From: Sophora flavescens
Lineage: Eukaryota > Streptophyta > Magnoliopsida > Fabales > Fabaceae
Length of the DNA stretch: 64,000 nucleotides
Direction of reading: 5' to 3'
Assembly: GCA_030762895.1 (NCBI GenBank)
Contig: CM061067.1
Location: forward strand, 100,256,602-100,320,601
This document shows positions 23,284-34,864 of the stretch, one piece after another. The position numbers and the translations under genes were made by a program. The stretch's first letter is position 1. Each line of letters opens with the position of its first letter. The notes under the pieces are model-generated. The model was not told the DNA's origin and searched no databases. It saw only the letters and a program-made list of their open reading frames with translations.

Positions 23284-24596
23284 TGGTTTGGAGTCCCACG
23301 TATGGTCTGAAGAGTGCTTATAAGGAAGAGGCAACCCTCACCCTACAATCTAGCTTCTACGGTTGAGTTAGGCCTAAACCAAAATTATAAGATGGTATCA
23401 GAGCTAGAGCTGAGAGCTGGGTATGCGGACTAGTCCGCACTGAAACGGACCGGACCTAAAAGTCTGCATGATAAATGAACTCTGAAAAATAGAGTTCGAG
23501 GACTCAGTACCAGTTTTTTTTTTTTTTTGGCATCAAACATAAAAAATCAAATAATGACTTGTGTAGAAAAGCAAACCAAATAAGTATTAAATCCAAAATA
23601 CATACCAAACCAAATTCATGGTAAATCCAAGACATTATACCAAATCAAACACTTTGGTATAGCCTTAGAAGAAATGGCATCAACGATCGGGACCATTAAA
23701 GTATAACCAACACCCCGCTTCTGCTTGTTTGGTTCACATGATAACTTGTTTTCTAATTCATTCTTTGTGGAATGATCATATTGTTGTGGCTCAAATAAAT
23801 CAATATTATCAACTATTCCTCGTTTTTTTACCATGATTTTATCCTCTGCAAGTGACGATGACTTAGACAGGGACATCAGCACTCCTTCTAAGAGAATGAT
23901 GATTTGTCGTTAGGAATCTTTCTGATGCATAGTGATTTTCTTAAATGTAGATACAGAAAAACTATCTCACACTAGAGTGATTAAAGCCATGGTTGAAATA
24001 ATCCCAGCCCTTCTTTGTGCGGGTTATAAGAGATAGTTTTTTTGTGCAAGTATAATTTCTAAATTATTCTTCTGATGGTATTGAAATATTCTGAATTAAA
24101 TTTTATACTTTTTCTTGTGAATTAATGTTTTTTAATAAAATGAATTTTGGTTTTTTTTTTTCCTTTTTGCTATTAAAGAATGTGATTTTCAAAGATCATA
24201 TCATATTTTGTAAAGTCCGCGGAGGAGTCCGCAAACCCACAGACCGAGTCCGTTAAACCCGAGAGTTATCGGACCGGATCCAAAAAACCCGCATTTAAAT
24301 GGACTCGTATTTTATCTAGTCCATGTCCATGCGGACTGTGGGTTAAACAGATAGTTCGCGGACCCAGGTCCATATACCCAGCTTTAATTAGAGTCTATCA
24401 TAGATCCGTTGGGTAATTCGTAGATGTCCAGTCCTGCAAACTTCATGCTGTAGATATCCAGTCCTGGGTGTGAGGGGTGTTGGAATCTCACATTGAATAG
24501 TGATGTGGCCTAATGAGTGATTATAAATAAGAGACAACCCTCATCCTACTAACTAGTTTTTAGGGTTGAGTTAAGTCCAAACTCAAATCCTAATCG
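23284..24596 (+). mobile_element. TRIM-like element with a nested insertion
   Basis: Two short similar terminal repeats flank the region: about 23284-23390 and 24478-24596. Both contain a stretch of the form AACCCTCANCCTAC followed by GGTTGAGTTA. The left copy is followed at 23393-23404 by TGGTATCAGAGC, a perfect initiator Met-tRNA primer site. Short LTRs, a primer site and no coding capacity are the features of terminal-repeat retrotransposons in miniature. The internal part is almost wholly occupied by the hAT-like insertion (23411-24385). Exact LTR ends are uncertain. Confidence 0.65.
23411..24385. mobile_element. Non-autonomous hAT-like DNA element inside the TRIM
   Basis: The left end carries GAGCTGGGTATGCGGAC and the right end, reverse-complemented, AAAGCTGGGTATATGGAC, giving imperfect terminal inverted repeats. 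Both ends have a run of GGACCGGA/GTCCGCGG-type palindromic subterminal motifs. The flanks 'agctagag' (left) and 'aattagag' (right) agree at six of eight positions, compatible with an 8-bp hAT target duplication. The interior has a poly-T run (23513-23529) and an 88-codon minus frame (23616-23882) with no recognised domain. The superfamily assignment is inference. Confidence 0.5.
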
Positions 24597-25289
24597 GAGA
24601 TGGGGATTAGAGTGTATGTTTGTCTTTGTCTATAAAGGTTGAGATTTTGAAGGAGAGAGTAGCGATCTTGAGCTGGAATGAAAGAAGAGAGAGAAAGATG
24701 GAAGAGGGGGGTAAAACGAGAAGATGATAGAAAATTAATTAAAAATAAAATAATTTTAAATGAATAAAATAAATGAAAAATTTTGTATCGTTGCCACGTT
24801 ATCTTTTTAGTGTCGTGCTACAATAGGGAAAACATTCCCCTTTATCAATCAATAACACGAATAATTGTGAAGTAAATCAATAGCTTGCTGACAAGTGGTC
24901 CACTAACTTACAGACAAGTGTCATACTAACATTTTTTTTTGCATTATTTTATCATTTACTATTTAAATATTTTTACATTATTTTTTAAAATTTATTTTAT
25001 TAACTATATTGGCTTGAAATGCACGACAAAAAAAAAATTACTTGACAGTACATCTAACCTAGCTACTTGAAAGTGATTATGATAGCTTTGTGTTAGGTAA
25101 TAAACAATGTCTTATGACCCCGTTGCCATAAACACGTTACCAAAATTTGGGTTCTTTTATTATTTAAATTAATTGCTTAAATTGTTTATGTGTTACACAC
25201 ATTGCTACTATATAATAAAAAATGAAAAATAAAAAGGACCATGCTCCCATAAAGTGATTGCATTGATACCAGCTAACCCATTTTTTATC
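24597..25289. other. AT-rich spacer, nothing recognised
   Basis: Long A and T runs, no open frame above about 60 codons and no terminal repeats seen. Probably old decayed repeat DNA. Confidence 0.4.
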
Positions 25290-25620
25290 ATAAACAATTA
25301 TTTTTTTATTTTTTTATAAACCAAGATTAAATATATAAAAGTAGAGTAAGTACTCAAGCAAGACAAGCCTCAAAAAAGAGTTATCCTACAACCAGAGACC
25401 AAATGCTAGCTCTAGTAAAACCAGCCAACTAAACACCCAAAAACTTCATTTAAAGTCCCCCAGATAAAAAACAGAGCTGAGGCTGCCACAAGAACACACC
25501 AGCAAATCAACCACACTTCTAGCAAGCTAAGAAGTAGTGACAACACCATAGTTGAAGGGTGGGACCTTTGATCGACCAAAAAGAGCACCCGAACCAAATG
25601 AAAGATGATAAACAACCAGA
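25290..25620 (-). mobile_element. LINE-like 3' end remnant
   Basis: On the minus strand a T/G-rich 3'-UTR-like stretch ends in TTTAATCTTGGTTTAT followed by an A-rich tail (about 25318 down to 25290). This resembles the 3' ends of plant L1 elements. No RT or endonuclease domain is present. Assignment rests on composition and the tail only. Confidence 0.3.
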
Positions 25621-26036
25621 CTCATCTGAAAACCACATGACAGCAACATAGCTTACTCAAATCCATGTACTCTACACATGCTCTATTACAATCAGGTAGG
25701 TATATAAACATTAAGCTTGTTGATCATCATTCAATTCCTCTCTCAGCCTTTGCGCTGATGTATAACTCAAGAAGCAGATAGGTGTACAAATATTTAAGTA
25801 AATATGAAACAATGTTGATTGCTAAAATAATCACAGAAAACCACATTTCATTTCATTGTCCAGACACTCAGCACAACAATATACACTTACTATGTACTCA
25901 TTACTCACCCGCCACAACCTACCCTGAATCCATTCCTAATCAGACAATACACAGAAGGAAATAATAAGACAACCAGTTTCAATCATCAATATAAAATCTA
26001 GCCATATCAGCAAAACGTAATAAAAACATCAAATAC

Positions 26037-26602
26037 CTTGAACTTGAGGGACCTCCAAGACCAAACACATAATCAAGTAGCAGCTCTTTCTGCATATCCT
26101 TTGGAATCCCAAGTATTGCTCTAATTTTATCAGGATTTTCAATAAGGTGCAAGTATTTTTTTTTCATCAAGTGCCTATCAATTTCTAATTCCTCTACCAA
26201 CTTCCAAATTTCAGGAGGAGAAATCGGAAGTTTTTGCTTTAGTTCCTTATAAATAGCATTATTCTCTCGCATAGCTTGGGCAATATCTTGAAGAGCTGTC
26301 TTTATCCCTTCAACTTCATTTTCATCCTTTGACCTAGAATTTTTAGCTTTAACATCTTGATCATGAACAACTTGGATCTCAGGAGATGTGACTTCTTGCT
26401 CATTCCCCGCCTCTTGCATACTTTCAGAAGTCAACTCATTGGTTCCAAGTGACTCAGATTCCCTGATAAACGGCCTTTTCTTTCTTATGTCGTGTGCTGT
26501 CTCAGCATGTTGCCCAATAGCTCTATCTTCCCCACATATGTTCATCATCTTACCATAATTTGGAATAGGCTTTCTCATCCATTCTTCAGCTTCAGACTTG
26601 GA
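26037..26602 (-). pseudogene. ORF1-like SANT protein, distal exon (PIF/Harbinger)
   Basis: The exon is bounded by acceptor TGTAG| at 26603-26607 and donor AAG|GTATTT at 26036-26035. It encodes WMRKPIPNYGKMMNICGEDRA, the segment following the SANT domain in Harbinger ORF1 proteins. A long charged linker follows, then SPPEIWKLVEELEID and the family-typical C-terminal region (KKYLHLIENPDKIRAILGIP). Such ORF1 proteins bind DNA and help carry the transposase to the nucleus. The exon reads open throughout, but upstream exons carry stops and are separated by 20 kb of insertions. Confidence 0.75.
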
Positions 26603-26639
26603 CTACATTTAACACCCCGTTTTTATGTTTTCTAATATC

Positions 26640-26646
<7 letters not shown>

Positions 26647-26702
<56 letters not shown>

Positions 26703-26712
26703 TTATTTATTT
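26647..26712. repeat. (AT)n microsatellite followed by ATTT repeats
   Basis: About 50 bp of alternating AT, then several TTTA units, near the start of the solo LTR. Confidence 0.97.
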
Positions 26713-27713
26713 GTTTATATTTTTATCTGAGACTTAGAAAATGATTTTGAATAAAACAAAATCATATTTATATCTACTTTATCGTAGAGAGTTACGGTAA
26801 AAATTTAGGTTTAAAATTTAGACGAAACTCAGTCTGCGTTTTAACTGACAGAGCAGAAAACCTAATTTTGACCCGAGAATAAAACTATTTAGATTTTTAT
26901 TTTATTTCCAACCATAGTGGTTATTTTGAAATTTTTTTAAAATAAATAGGTTATTATATGATAATCGGGCAAATACTCGACGATCGGGGATCGACGGAAT
27001 CGAGAACGAAGGTGCAGAGACAAAACCTGATGCCGAACGAATGAGAACAATGAGTCATCTATGATGACTCATGGGGGTGAGTCATAAGGGTTAGTCATCT
27101 TGCATTAAATGCAAGTAATGATGGTTATATGTAAAAAGACCAAAATGTCCTTGATCTTTAAGTGAAACTCCAAGAGTGTCCCTAAGTGAATTTTGACCAA
27201 AATACCCTCTAAATCTACTTAATTTCGTACAGCCCCTCCACTAAACCAAACTCATTTCATTTTGATTTCATTTCATCATCTTTCTCTCAAAAATCCTAAT
27301 CGGGAAAACAACGGAACCAGACACGAATGTTCAGAGGTATACCGGGAGAACAGAACGATGAGCCATCCATGATGACTCAAGAGGAATGAGTCACCATAAT
27401 GACTCACCATAGCCATTAATGTGCATTTATGACAAGTAAATGTGAAAAGACTAAAATATCCCTAACCTAATCTATGTCTAGTTAACTTCAACCAATGTTA
27501 GTCAACCATGATTTGTAACTAAAAATATCTTCTTCCTTCTTGTGGTCCAAACTCAGCCACATCCTAAGAGTACCTCCACCACATATTCATTTCATAGCAT
27601 AATGATTACTTATATGTGAAAAGTCCAAAATACCCTTAATCTTTCCTTGTAACTCGAAGTTTGCCATGACAACATTTTTGACCCTTTGGTCCCATGAAGC
27701 CACGGTCTCCCCT

Positions 27714-27871
27714 CTATAAAAGACTATATTGATTTCATTTTTGCTCATTCACAAGTGTTTCATCTTCACTTCATCTCCATTCTTCATTTTCCTACACAAA
27801 AACTCTAAGTTCTTCATAGTGATTTACATAAGAACTCTAAGATCTTGATCATTTCTTGAAATTCCAAAGGT
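27714..27871 (+). promoter_or_regulatory. Core promoter and splice donor of the solo LTR
   Basis: CTATAAAAG at 27714-27722, then a C/T-rich leader and donor CAAAG|GTATAG with GT at 27870-27871, about 155 nt downstream of the TATA box. Confidence 0.5.
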
Positions 27872-30800
27872 ATAGCCTTATGATCCATGATCATACCTTC
27901 ACTTTTCATCACAAGTTTTCTTCTTAAATCCATGTTTTGTTCAAGAGCAAATTTCTAGATCTAGAACTTCAAAAAATCTCTAGAAAATCATAGAAAAATC
28001 ATTTTAATGTGAGATCAATTTCTATGATCTCCATATAACTTGTATTTTCATCATCCAAGATCTTGAAAAATTTAGAGATCCCTAGATATTTCTTCTTGAC
28101 TTGACCGAACCTATGATCAATGGGTTGAGTAGGATTTTCTTCATTCTTTAACTTGATTTCTTGTTGGTTTTTCATGACTAGGTTTTGTGGGTTCAAAACC
28201 TTGTGATTTAGGCAAACAACATCCTTATACTACTTGACTTTCAAGTGGTCTACAAGAGGTAAGGGGGGAGATTACTACTATCCTATCTTAATGTAGATAT
28301 GTTTGTGATTTAAAGTATTTGTATGTTGTCTTGTAAATCCTAAGTGTTAGGATTATGTATTATTGATTTATATGTGTGTGATCCTCTTGGAGGATTTGAT
28401 TTGATGTTTTGTTGTGGTATGATATGTCATAAGGCTATTTTGATTCCAATGACCTTAAGTTGGAATCAAGATTGTTGTTTGCTTGACTTATTAAGAAAAA
28501 TGCCTAATATATTTATTTGAGGCCATTCGGTCATAACTGATTAATGGGGTTTCAAATTGAGTTAATTTGTTTGAATAACTTTTTGTAAGGATTGAATGAA
28601 TATATAAGAATAAAGAAATTGGTTTGGATTGATTTGGATGTGTATATTAAAAGATATGCTTTTATAAGTCCTTAGGGACTAAAATGCAATTTGAGAATTT
28701 CAGTGGCTGCACTGAAATTCATGTTCTTGTGTGTTAAGATTGTAGTCCTTTATGATACAAAACCATAGAAATTTGTTGGGTGTTAATTGGATTAATAAAT
28801 AAAAAGTTATAAGATTTTTTTTTAAACAAGGACCTTTTTGCAATTACTGTAAAATATTTGGGGGCTGAATTGTAATTTATGGAAATATGAGGGTAACTGA
28901 AAATAATTTCTAAATAAGTTGGTTTGGTGTGATTTCAAGTTATAAATAAAAAGTTATAAGGATTTAAGTGAATAAGGATCTTTTTGCAATTAATGAAAGT
29001 TTAGGGGTTAAATTGTAATTTTCGAAAAAATATTAACTGGACAGTGAGTGACTGTTTTTCATACCTATTAAACTGTTCTAAAACTCTAAAATGAGTTTTG
29101 GACTACTAGAGTGTAAAATCGTTGAAAAATAATTTACGCGATATATAAACTTAACGACGTTCGGTCAAATTTTTAGGAATTTCCTATAAATGGAGAGTAA
29201 GATATAAAATCCGTGTTTCAACATTTTCATATGATTATTATAACCTAGGATAGTAACATATTTGAGGTAAAGAATCATATTTTCAAAAGTATGGCTTTTG
29301 GGCCTAAAACCAATAAAAAGTGACGAAACCGTCGTCAAACATTTTTAAAGATTTTTAAGAAAACAATGATGTAGAGTTTGAGATTAGTATTCTAATACTT
29401 TAACATAAGTATGGTAACTTAGGAAAGTGAAGGATTTGAGAAAAATAATTATATTTGTAAAAATATGGAATTTAAGTTGAAATACAATAAAAAAACGGTA
29501 AAACGGTATTTTAAGAGTTTCGATATTTTTTAAGAAAATATTTGGAGGAATTTAGTACTTATGTACTTTAATGGAATCTGATTTCAAAATGGTTTGGTTT
29601 TAACCAAAGGTTTTAGTTTTAAGACAAAAAGAATTTTAGTCTTTAAGACAGGTATTTCAAGTAAATGGAAAAAACCTAAGTCATAGATGACTTAGTGAAA
29701 ATACGAACGTAATAATTTATGACGTGGGGTGGAACACGACCTTATGTCATAAAGTATGGATAATTCATTATCCATATTCCATAAAATATAATGGACTAAG
29801 AATGATTTGTTTTTCTTGGAAGCTAAAGAAAAAGGCTCAATTAGAAAAGTACAGAGAAATAAATAATTGGACTTATGTTCCAATCTCATAATGCGTTAGG
29901 AATTTTAATCAATTGTTTTAAGATATCTTTACACAAAGATGAAAGGTTACTTGAGAACTTCCGCTCGATGTTAAGAACATCTAGCATCTGAGAAAGCACA
30001 TGGAAAGAATTCCGATGGAATCAAGATGTCATCCGATGGATAAACAAGAAGAACGGATTTCCGGCAAATTTTGCCTAAACACATAGTGAAACTATGTTCC
30101 GTAAGGCCTTGTGCCTAGGAGATTGAGCTAACACTTTAATGCGGGTGTGAATTCCGTAGGGCCGATCTGGTTGATGCTTAGGGATGTCGGGGTTATGAAA
30201 TACTCACATAGGCCCAGTGGGTTGCTCCTCTGTGGCGTGGTGATCTGGCAATACACCGACATACTTGAATAGACGCTACGTGTTTTCTAGTAGTGTAGGA
30301 TGTTCCCGAAAAAGCCTGTGATGTGCACGCCCTCTTCTATTGACGCATTCTTTATTACCCAAGGCTGGTACCTCAGGAACAATCCTCCGAACCACTCTCT
30401 CCGACTGTTCGTAAAACCATGGTATAAGAATTCAGAGGTCATTCCTCAAGTCTTAGATGTCTTCTATATAGGAAAGCTTGGTGCTGTGGTCATGTTTCTG
30501 TGAAACATTATTGTTTGATATGGGTGTAGATATGATTGATAATTGATAATTGTACGTACCTGAGAGTCGTACCACTTCATGTTTGCCTTATGTGTAAGAT
30601 AAATGGAAATCTCACCTCCTTATTTCTAGTGGACGTCTTCCAGACCATCGATGGTTCGTAGACCATGTTTTTCCTCTTAGAAGAGGAAAGGGCTTAGTTC
30701 GAGAGTTACTATTGTAGTAGCTCTAGTAGTGTCTTTTGTGACGACGTCGGTAGTGGACTCAAATAGAGTTTCCACTAGATTTCGTCAGTTGGGTTTGTCT

Positions 30801-31241
30801 TTCTCACGATGTATGAGAAAGGATTGTCTTCTCTATTTTAATTTGGCCAGCGGGGTATGTTTGGGAGCCGCGTCTCCACATTTTTAGGAGCTGCGTCTCC
30901 ACATTTTTATGTTGAGTCTGTACATTCTATGATTTCTGTTTATGAGTCGGGTTGGGTATTATGTAAATGATTTTCGAACTTATGATCCCAATTGTGATAA
31001 TGGAATATTTGATTGTCCATTCATTTAAAACAAAGTAGTTATATTTACGACTTACGAAAAAGAAAAAATTACCCTATTCTTTTATAGCCAATTTTAATTA
31101 ACTTATTTTTCGGCCTTAAAATGTCACTTACGATATAGCGCCCGAGAAGGATGTTACACTATCAAATATGTTAAAAGAGTATGAATAGGCTTAGTCTATC
31201 AAATAAATATGAAAGGAAAAAATGGAAATTTCACAATATAC

Positions 31242-31337
31242 CTCAATTAACTTTTTCCAAACTTCAGGTTCAACACACCAACGATTTGTGAGTCAATCCT
31301 AAGCAAATCCACTTAAACCATTTTTGAATAAGTCGTA
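31242..31337 (-). pseudogene. ORF1-like SANT exon, part right of the solo LTR
   Basis: Minus-strand translation continues the SANT-like domain exactly where it is cut at 46172: YDLFKNGLSGFA, two stop codons, then VEPEVWKKLIE before a donor GAG|GTATAT at 31241-31240. This and the segment at 46172-46396 were one exon before CACTA insertion; the target triplet TAC (minus) is duplicated on both sides. The internal TAG and TGA replace what are normally Trp and another sense codon, so the gene had probably decayed independently. Confidence 0.75.
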
Positions 31338-31357
31338 CACTAGTGCAGAAAAAAGAT

Positions 31358-31712
31358 TCCACATCGGTTATTTTTGACTTTTCACATCGGTTTTCAAACT
31401 GATGTTGAAAAGACCGATGCTGTTTAATGTTACTTTTCACATCGGTTTTAAAACCGATGTTTAAAGTACATTTTTAATTGCGTTTTTCAAAATAACCAAT
31501 GTGGAAAGTTAACTTGTCACATGGCCATAACCTATTGGAAATATCACTTTCCACGTCGGTTTTCAAAAAACAGATGTGAAAATTTCACTTTACTCATCGG
31601 TTTTCATAAAAACCGATGTGAAAATTTCACTTTCCACATCGGTTTTTTATTAACCCATGTGTAAAGTGACCTTTCCACATCGGTTTTTAAGTAACCGATG
31701 TGTAAAGTCTAA
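31358..31712. repeat. Left subterminal hairpin array of the CACTA element
   Basis: About seven units of CACATCGGTTTT...AAAACCGATGTGAAA, spaced 40-60 bp, many able to fold as short hairpins. Subterminal repeats in En/Spm elements are binding sites for the element's DNA-binding protein. Confidence 0.88.
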
Positions 31713-32029
31713 TTTTTTTTAAAATTCTTTTTACATTTATATCATTCCTTTCCCCTGTTTCAGTAATGCAGATCAATACTAGTATAACATATTCTAAATA
31801 TTCTCAACACAATCACTTTTGTACAACAAAAACACACTAAATTAATATATACTAAATTTATTACGAACAATACATATGTACGTTCAATTACATTCAGACA
31901 ACAAAGATAATTAGAAACCAAAAAGCTACATGATATATTATAGATTTCATATCAAAATACATATGATCAGTCAAAAGTACACTATAGCTAGTACATGATA
32001 AGTTTTTAAACTAACTATATATATACAAA

Positions 32030-34864
32030 CTATGGTTGGTACACTTCAAGAAAGAAAGTTGCCCAACGCCTCCTTATGTTGTTGATGTCGGAATCAGATA
32101 ATGGAGTTTGATTGTTGAATATCTGCAAGTTTAATTGGACAAAATATTATATCTTTTAAGTAATAAACTAACATAAAACATATAACGAATCTATAACTGT
32201 TACTTCTAATTGTTACCAATTAACATTTACCTCGTGCCATCTTTCAGTGATCCCGGAGGAGATAATTTCGAACATCCACTTCATCACATAGTATCCACAT
32301 TCCCATGATCCACGTTGTATACATGAATACGTACAAATGAAACCCAATTAGAATATGAGGAATTAAATAGAAATCAATAATTATACCCACTACATTTGAA
32401 GCGTTTGAACTAATAAATAATTTACGCTACGAATAATCCATCTGATAGCCCGACGCCTTTTCACCACGCAACATGTGGTTTGCATTAATAGAACTATCAT
32501 GATAAAATAAACATTAATTAAAGTATATCTAATAGATTTCAGATAATTAAAACAACTGCATTACTGATTATAAAGTATTTTAATGCTTACGTTTCGATGA
32601 TCGTCTTCAGTTCATTCGCCGGCTTATTTCCAATTGAGCAGAAGAAGACCACGACGTTCATCCTAGGGTACAAGATCAACAGTTGCCAATGCTTGCTGTA
32701 TTTGCGGAACAATTAGTGACTAAGTCATATATAGTTATAATTAAATAACCGATACTTACTTATTGAGATAAGGCGCAAGGTAGAATTGATGATCGTCTCG
32801 GGCAAGTATATCACGTATGGTGGTGACCGGGTCTTCTAATGCTAGGAGAACATCACCCTGAATGAACATGGGGTCAATGAACCCATAAAGGGAGAAGTTA
32901 CCCTGGTCAACTAAAATAAGATGCAGATACCTGATATATTGAAAAAACAAGTTAATTATCATAGTAATTAAAATTTAATTACTGAACTTATAAATAAAAT
33001 GTACTTACGTGCACCATAACGATAGGTGTACAGAACTAGCCATTTCTTTATCGAGTACAATCTCCATAAGTTCCTTCTTTGGGATATACAGTTCGTCACC
33101 TGGACTGGCATCATGTTCCAACCTTACCAAAGCTGCGTCATTCTCCATGGTAACAACCTATATAGCTAGACGTTTAAAAATATCACCAGGTGCCCTTTTG
33201 TCGATCCCCTAAACAACAAAGATATATATTAGTAATCACGGATAATTAAGTTATTTAATTCGTAATTAACTAAATGGTCAAATGAATATCTTGGCAGGAG
33301 CATACATCTCTGGTCTTCCTGGATCCGACCTTTTAGGCAGAATATCATTTCCAACATCCTATAACGAATAAAAATAAAGCATTATCTTTAAACAATAGTA
33401 AATAATTTCAACTATGAATATAGAAAAACACAACTAACTGAATACCTTAGATGCAACAAGAAAGTTGACCAGTCTTCTTGGCCAGGGGATGAAGTTACCG
33501 GGGGCCTGACCCACTGTTTGAACCTCCTTAGTGGGCATAGGGACTCGAGCATCAGCATCTCAAATAATCTCAACAACGACCCTCACGTGATCATCTGATA
33601 ATAAATGATGGTGTATGGTATTACCTAAGTTATTATGTGCCCTCCCCAATGCCAGTAAGCGGTGATCATGATGATCATCAACATACAGCTCACACCTATC
33701 AGGGTCGTCATCATCATCATCATCACCATCATCATCATTTTCAGGCTGATGAGCAGGATCACATGAGCCCTTAGTGCTCACATGGACAGAGGGTTGGACA
33801 CCGGCTGTCATCTGCTGGGACATAGAAGTCAATATTGCCAGTTGCTGGGCAAACTGCTCGGCCATCTCCTGTCTAAGCTCAGCTGCAATCTCCTGTTTTA
33901 GCCATGCTCTATCTGCATCAATATCCCTGTGGCATTGGTCTGAAGATGAACCATGGTATTGGCGAATGCCGACGCCCCATCCAACACCAATGACACGGCC
34001 CGGGTGGTCTGGTTTACTGATGGCATCAGCTAAGATATCATCGCGTCCTCCAGGAACAAAGGTTCCTTGGGTTACCTGCTCGTCCAAGGCATCCTATAAC
34101 ATAAAATATCAGGTCACATTACAATTTGGTAACAATCTTAAAATGACAATTATAATTCAAACTATACTTACAATCTTCTCAGCTACTTGGCGGGCCTCCT
34201 CAGATGTATATTGTCCCGTTTTTCTTTGTAGGACCCTCTTCCATTTACGATGGCATGGGGGTGGAGGTGGATCAACAACTTCTGGACGATTTTCAGCGCT
34301 AGGATCCGCCTGAGATGCTGCTTCCTGACGTGCTTTCTTTTCCTCTTCCACCATTATCTGACCAAGTTTTTTATATCCCCCACGAGACATGACATGAGGC
34401 TATACATTCTTGCTTTGGTTTTCTTGCCCCTTTTTCCTCTTATCCTGTTATAAATAGAAGACAATTAAATTACATAAGTAAATAAAATTAATGAAATTAC
34501 ATAAATTTAGAGACAAATCAAATAAGTTAACCTGAAAGCTGGGATCATGTTGGCTCTGAACAAAGCGATCCGACGTCGCTTGGTCAAGAAACGGGTACAC
34601 CTCAAATGGGTTCTTTTCACATGTTGGATTGAATACATAGTATCTGCCCAGGTCGACCTTAAAAGCCCTCCAACGCTCACCGGCATACTTTTTCAAACGC
34701 TTCTTCATATCCATCGTATCCGATATGTCAAAGGTGAGCTACATTAACACCAAATGAATCAACGAATTACTGTATGACATTAATAAGATTAAAATAAAGT
34801 AGATACAGACAAACACAAGACGTAAAAGTATAGATACCAGAATACTCTCCCATATCTGATCCTT
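32030..34864 (-). pseudogene. CACTA second gene: Transposase_24-like and Ulp1-like protein
   Basis: Exons recognised from frame and splice sites (minus order): 34864-34838 (WESIL), 34738-34532 (KKRLKKYAGERWRAFKVDL), 34444-34172 (SRGGYKKLGQIM), 34093-33446, about 33360-33296, about 33210-33009, 32930-32760, 32695-32591, about 32490-32430, about 32317-32231 and 32122-32030 (stop). The N-terminal exons match plant En/Spm Transposase_24 proteins. The middle exon has GRVIGVGWGVG, a coiled AELRQEMAEQFAQQL stretch and a DADARVPMPT...WPRRLV block common in CACTA proteins. The C-terminal exons form a C48/Ulp1-like peptidase with KHWQLLILYP (His) and QRGSWECGYYVMKWM (Gln, Cys). In-frame stops occur near 34400, 33561 and 33159. 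The 5' exons are lost at the copia junction. Confidence 0.78.

Larger units (their letters stand above)
26608..31158 (+). repeat. Large solo LTR in the ORF1 intron
   Basis: Begins TTTAACACCCCG (a changed TGTAACACCC-type start) and ends GGATGTTACA, about 4.55 kb. It contains a TATA box (27714-27722), a leader, a splice donor and long non-coding U5-like sequence with no gag or pol. No primer site or polypurine tract borders it inside, so it is a solo LTR, probably of a Tekay-like gypsy family. Flanks are ctaca (26603-26607) and ctatc (31159-31163), which agree at only three of five positions. Removing it leaves an ORF1 intron of about 88 bp, a normal plant length. Confidence 0.7.

Noticed and set aside
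23149..23334. 61-codon Ser/Pro-rich minus frame
   Set aside because: Spans the solo LTR end, the flank and the TRIM start, so it crosses element boundaries and cannot be an ancestral gene.
26647..26700. AT run as a TATA-type promoter or origin
   Set aside because: A simple dinucleotide microsatellite; a better TATA box for this LTR is at 27714.
33774..34313. 179-codon plus-strand frame
   Set aside because: Antisense to the second CACTA gene, whose exons and splice sites explain the region.
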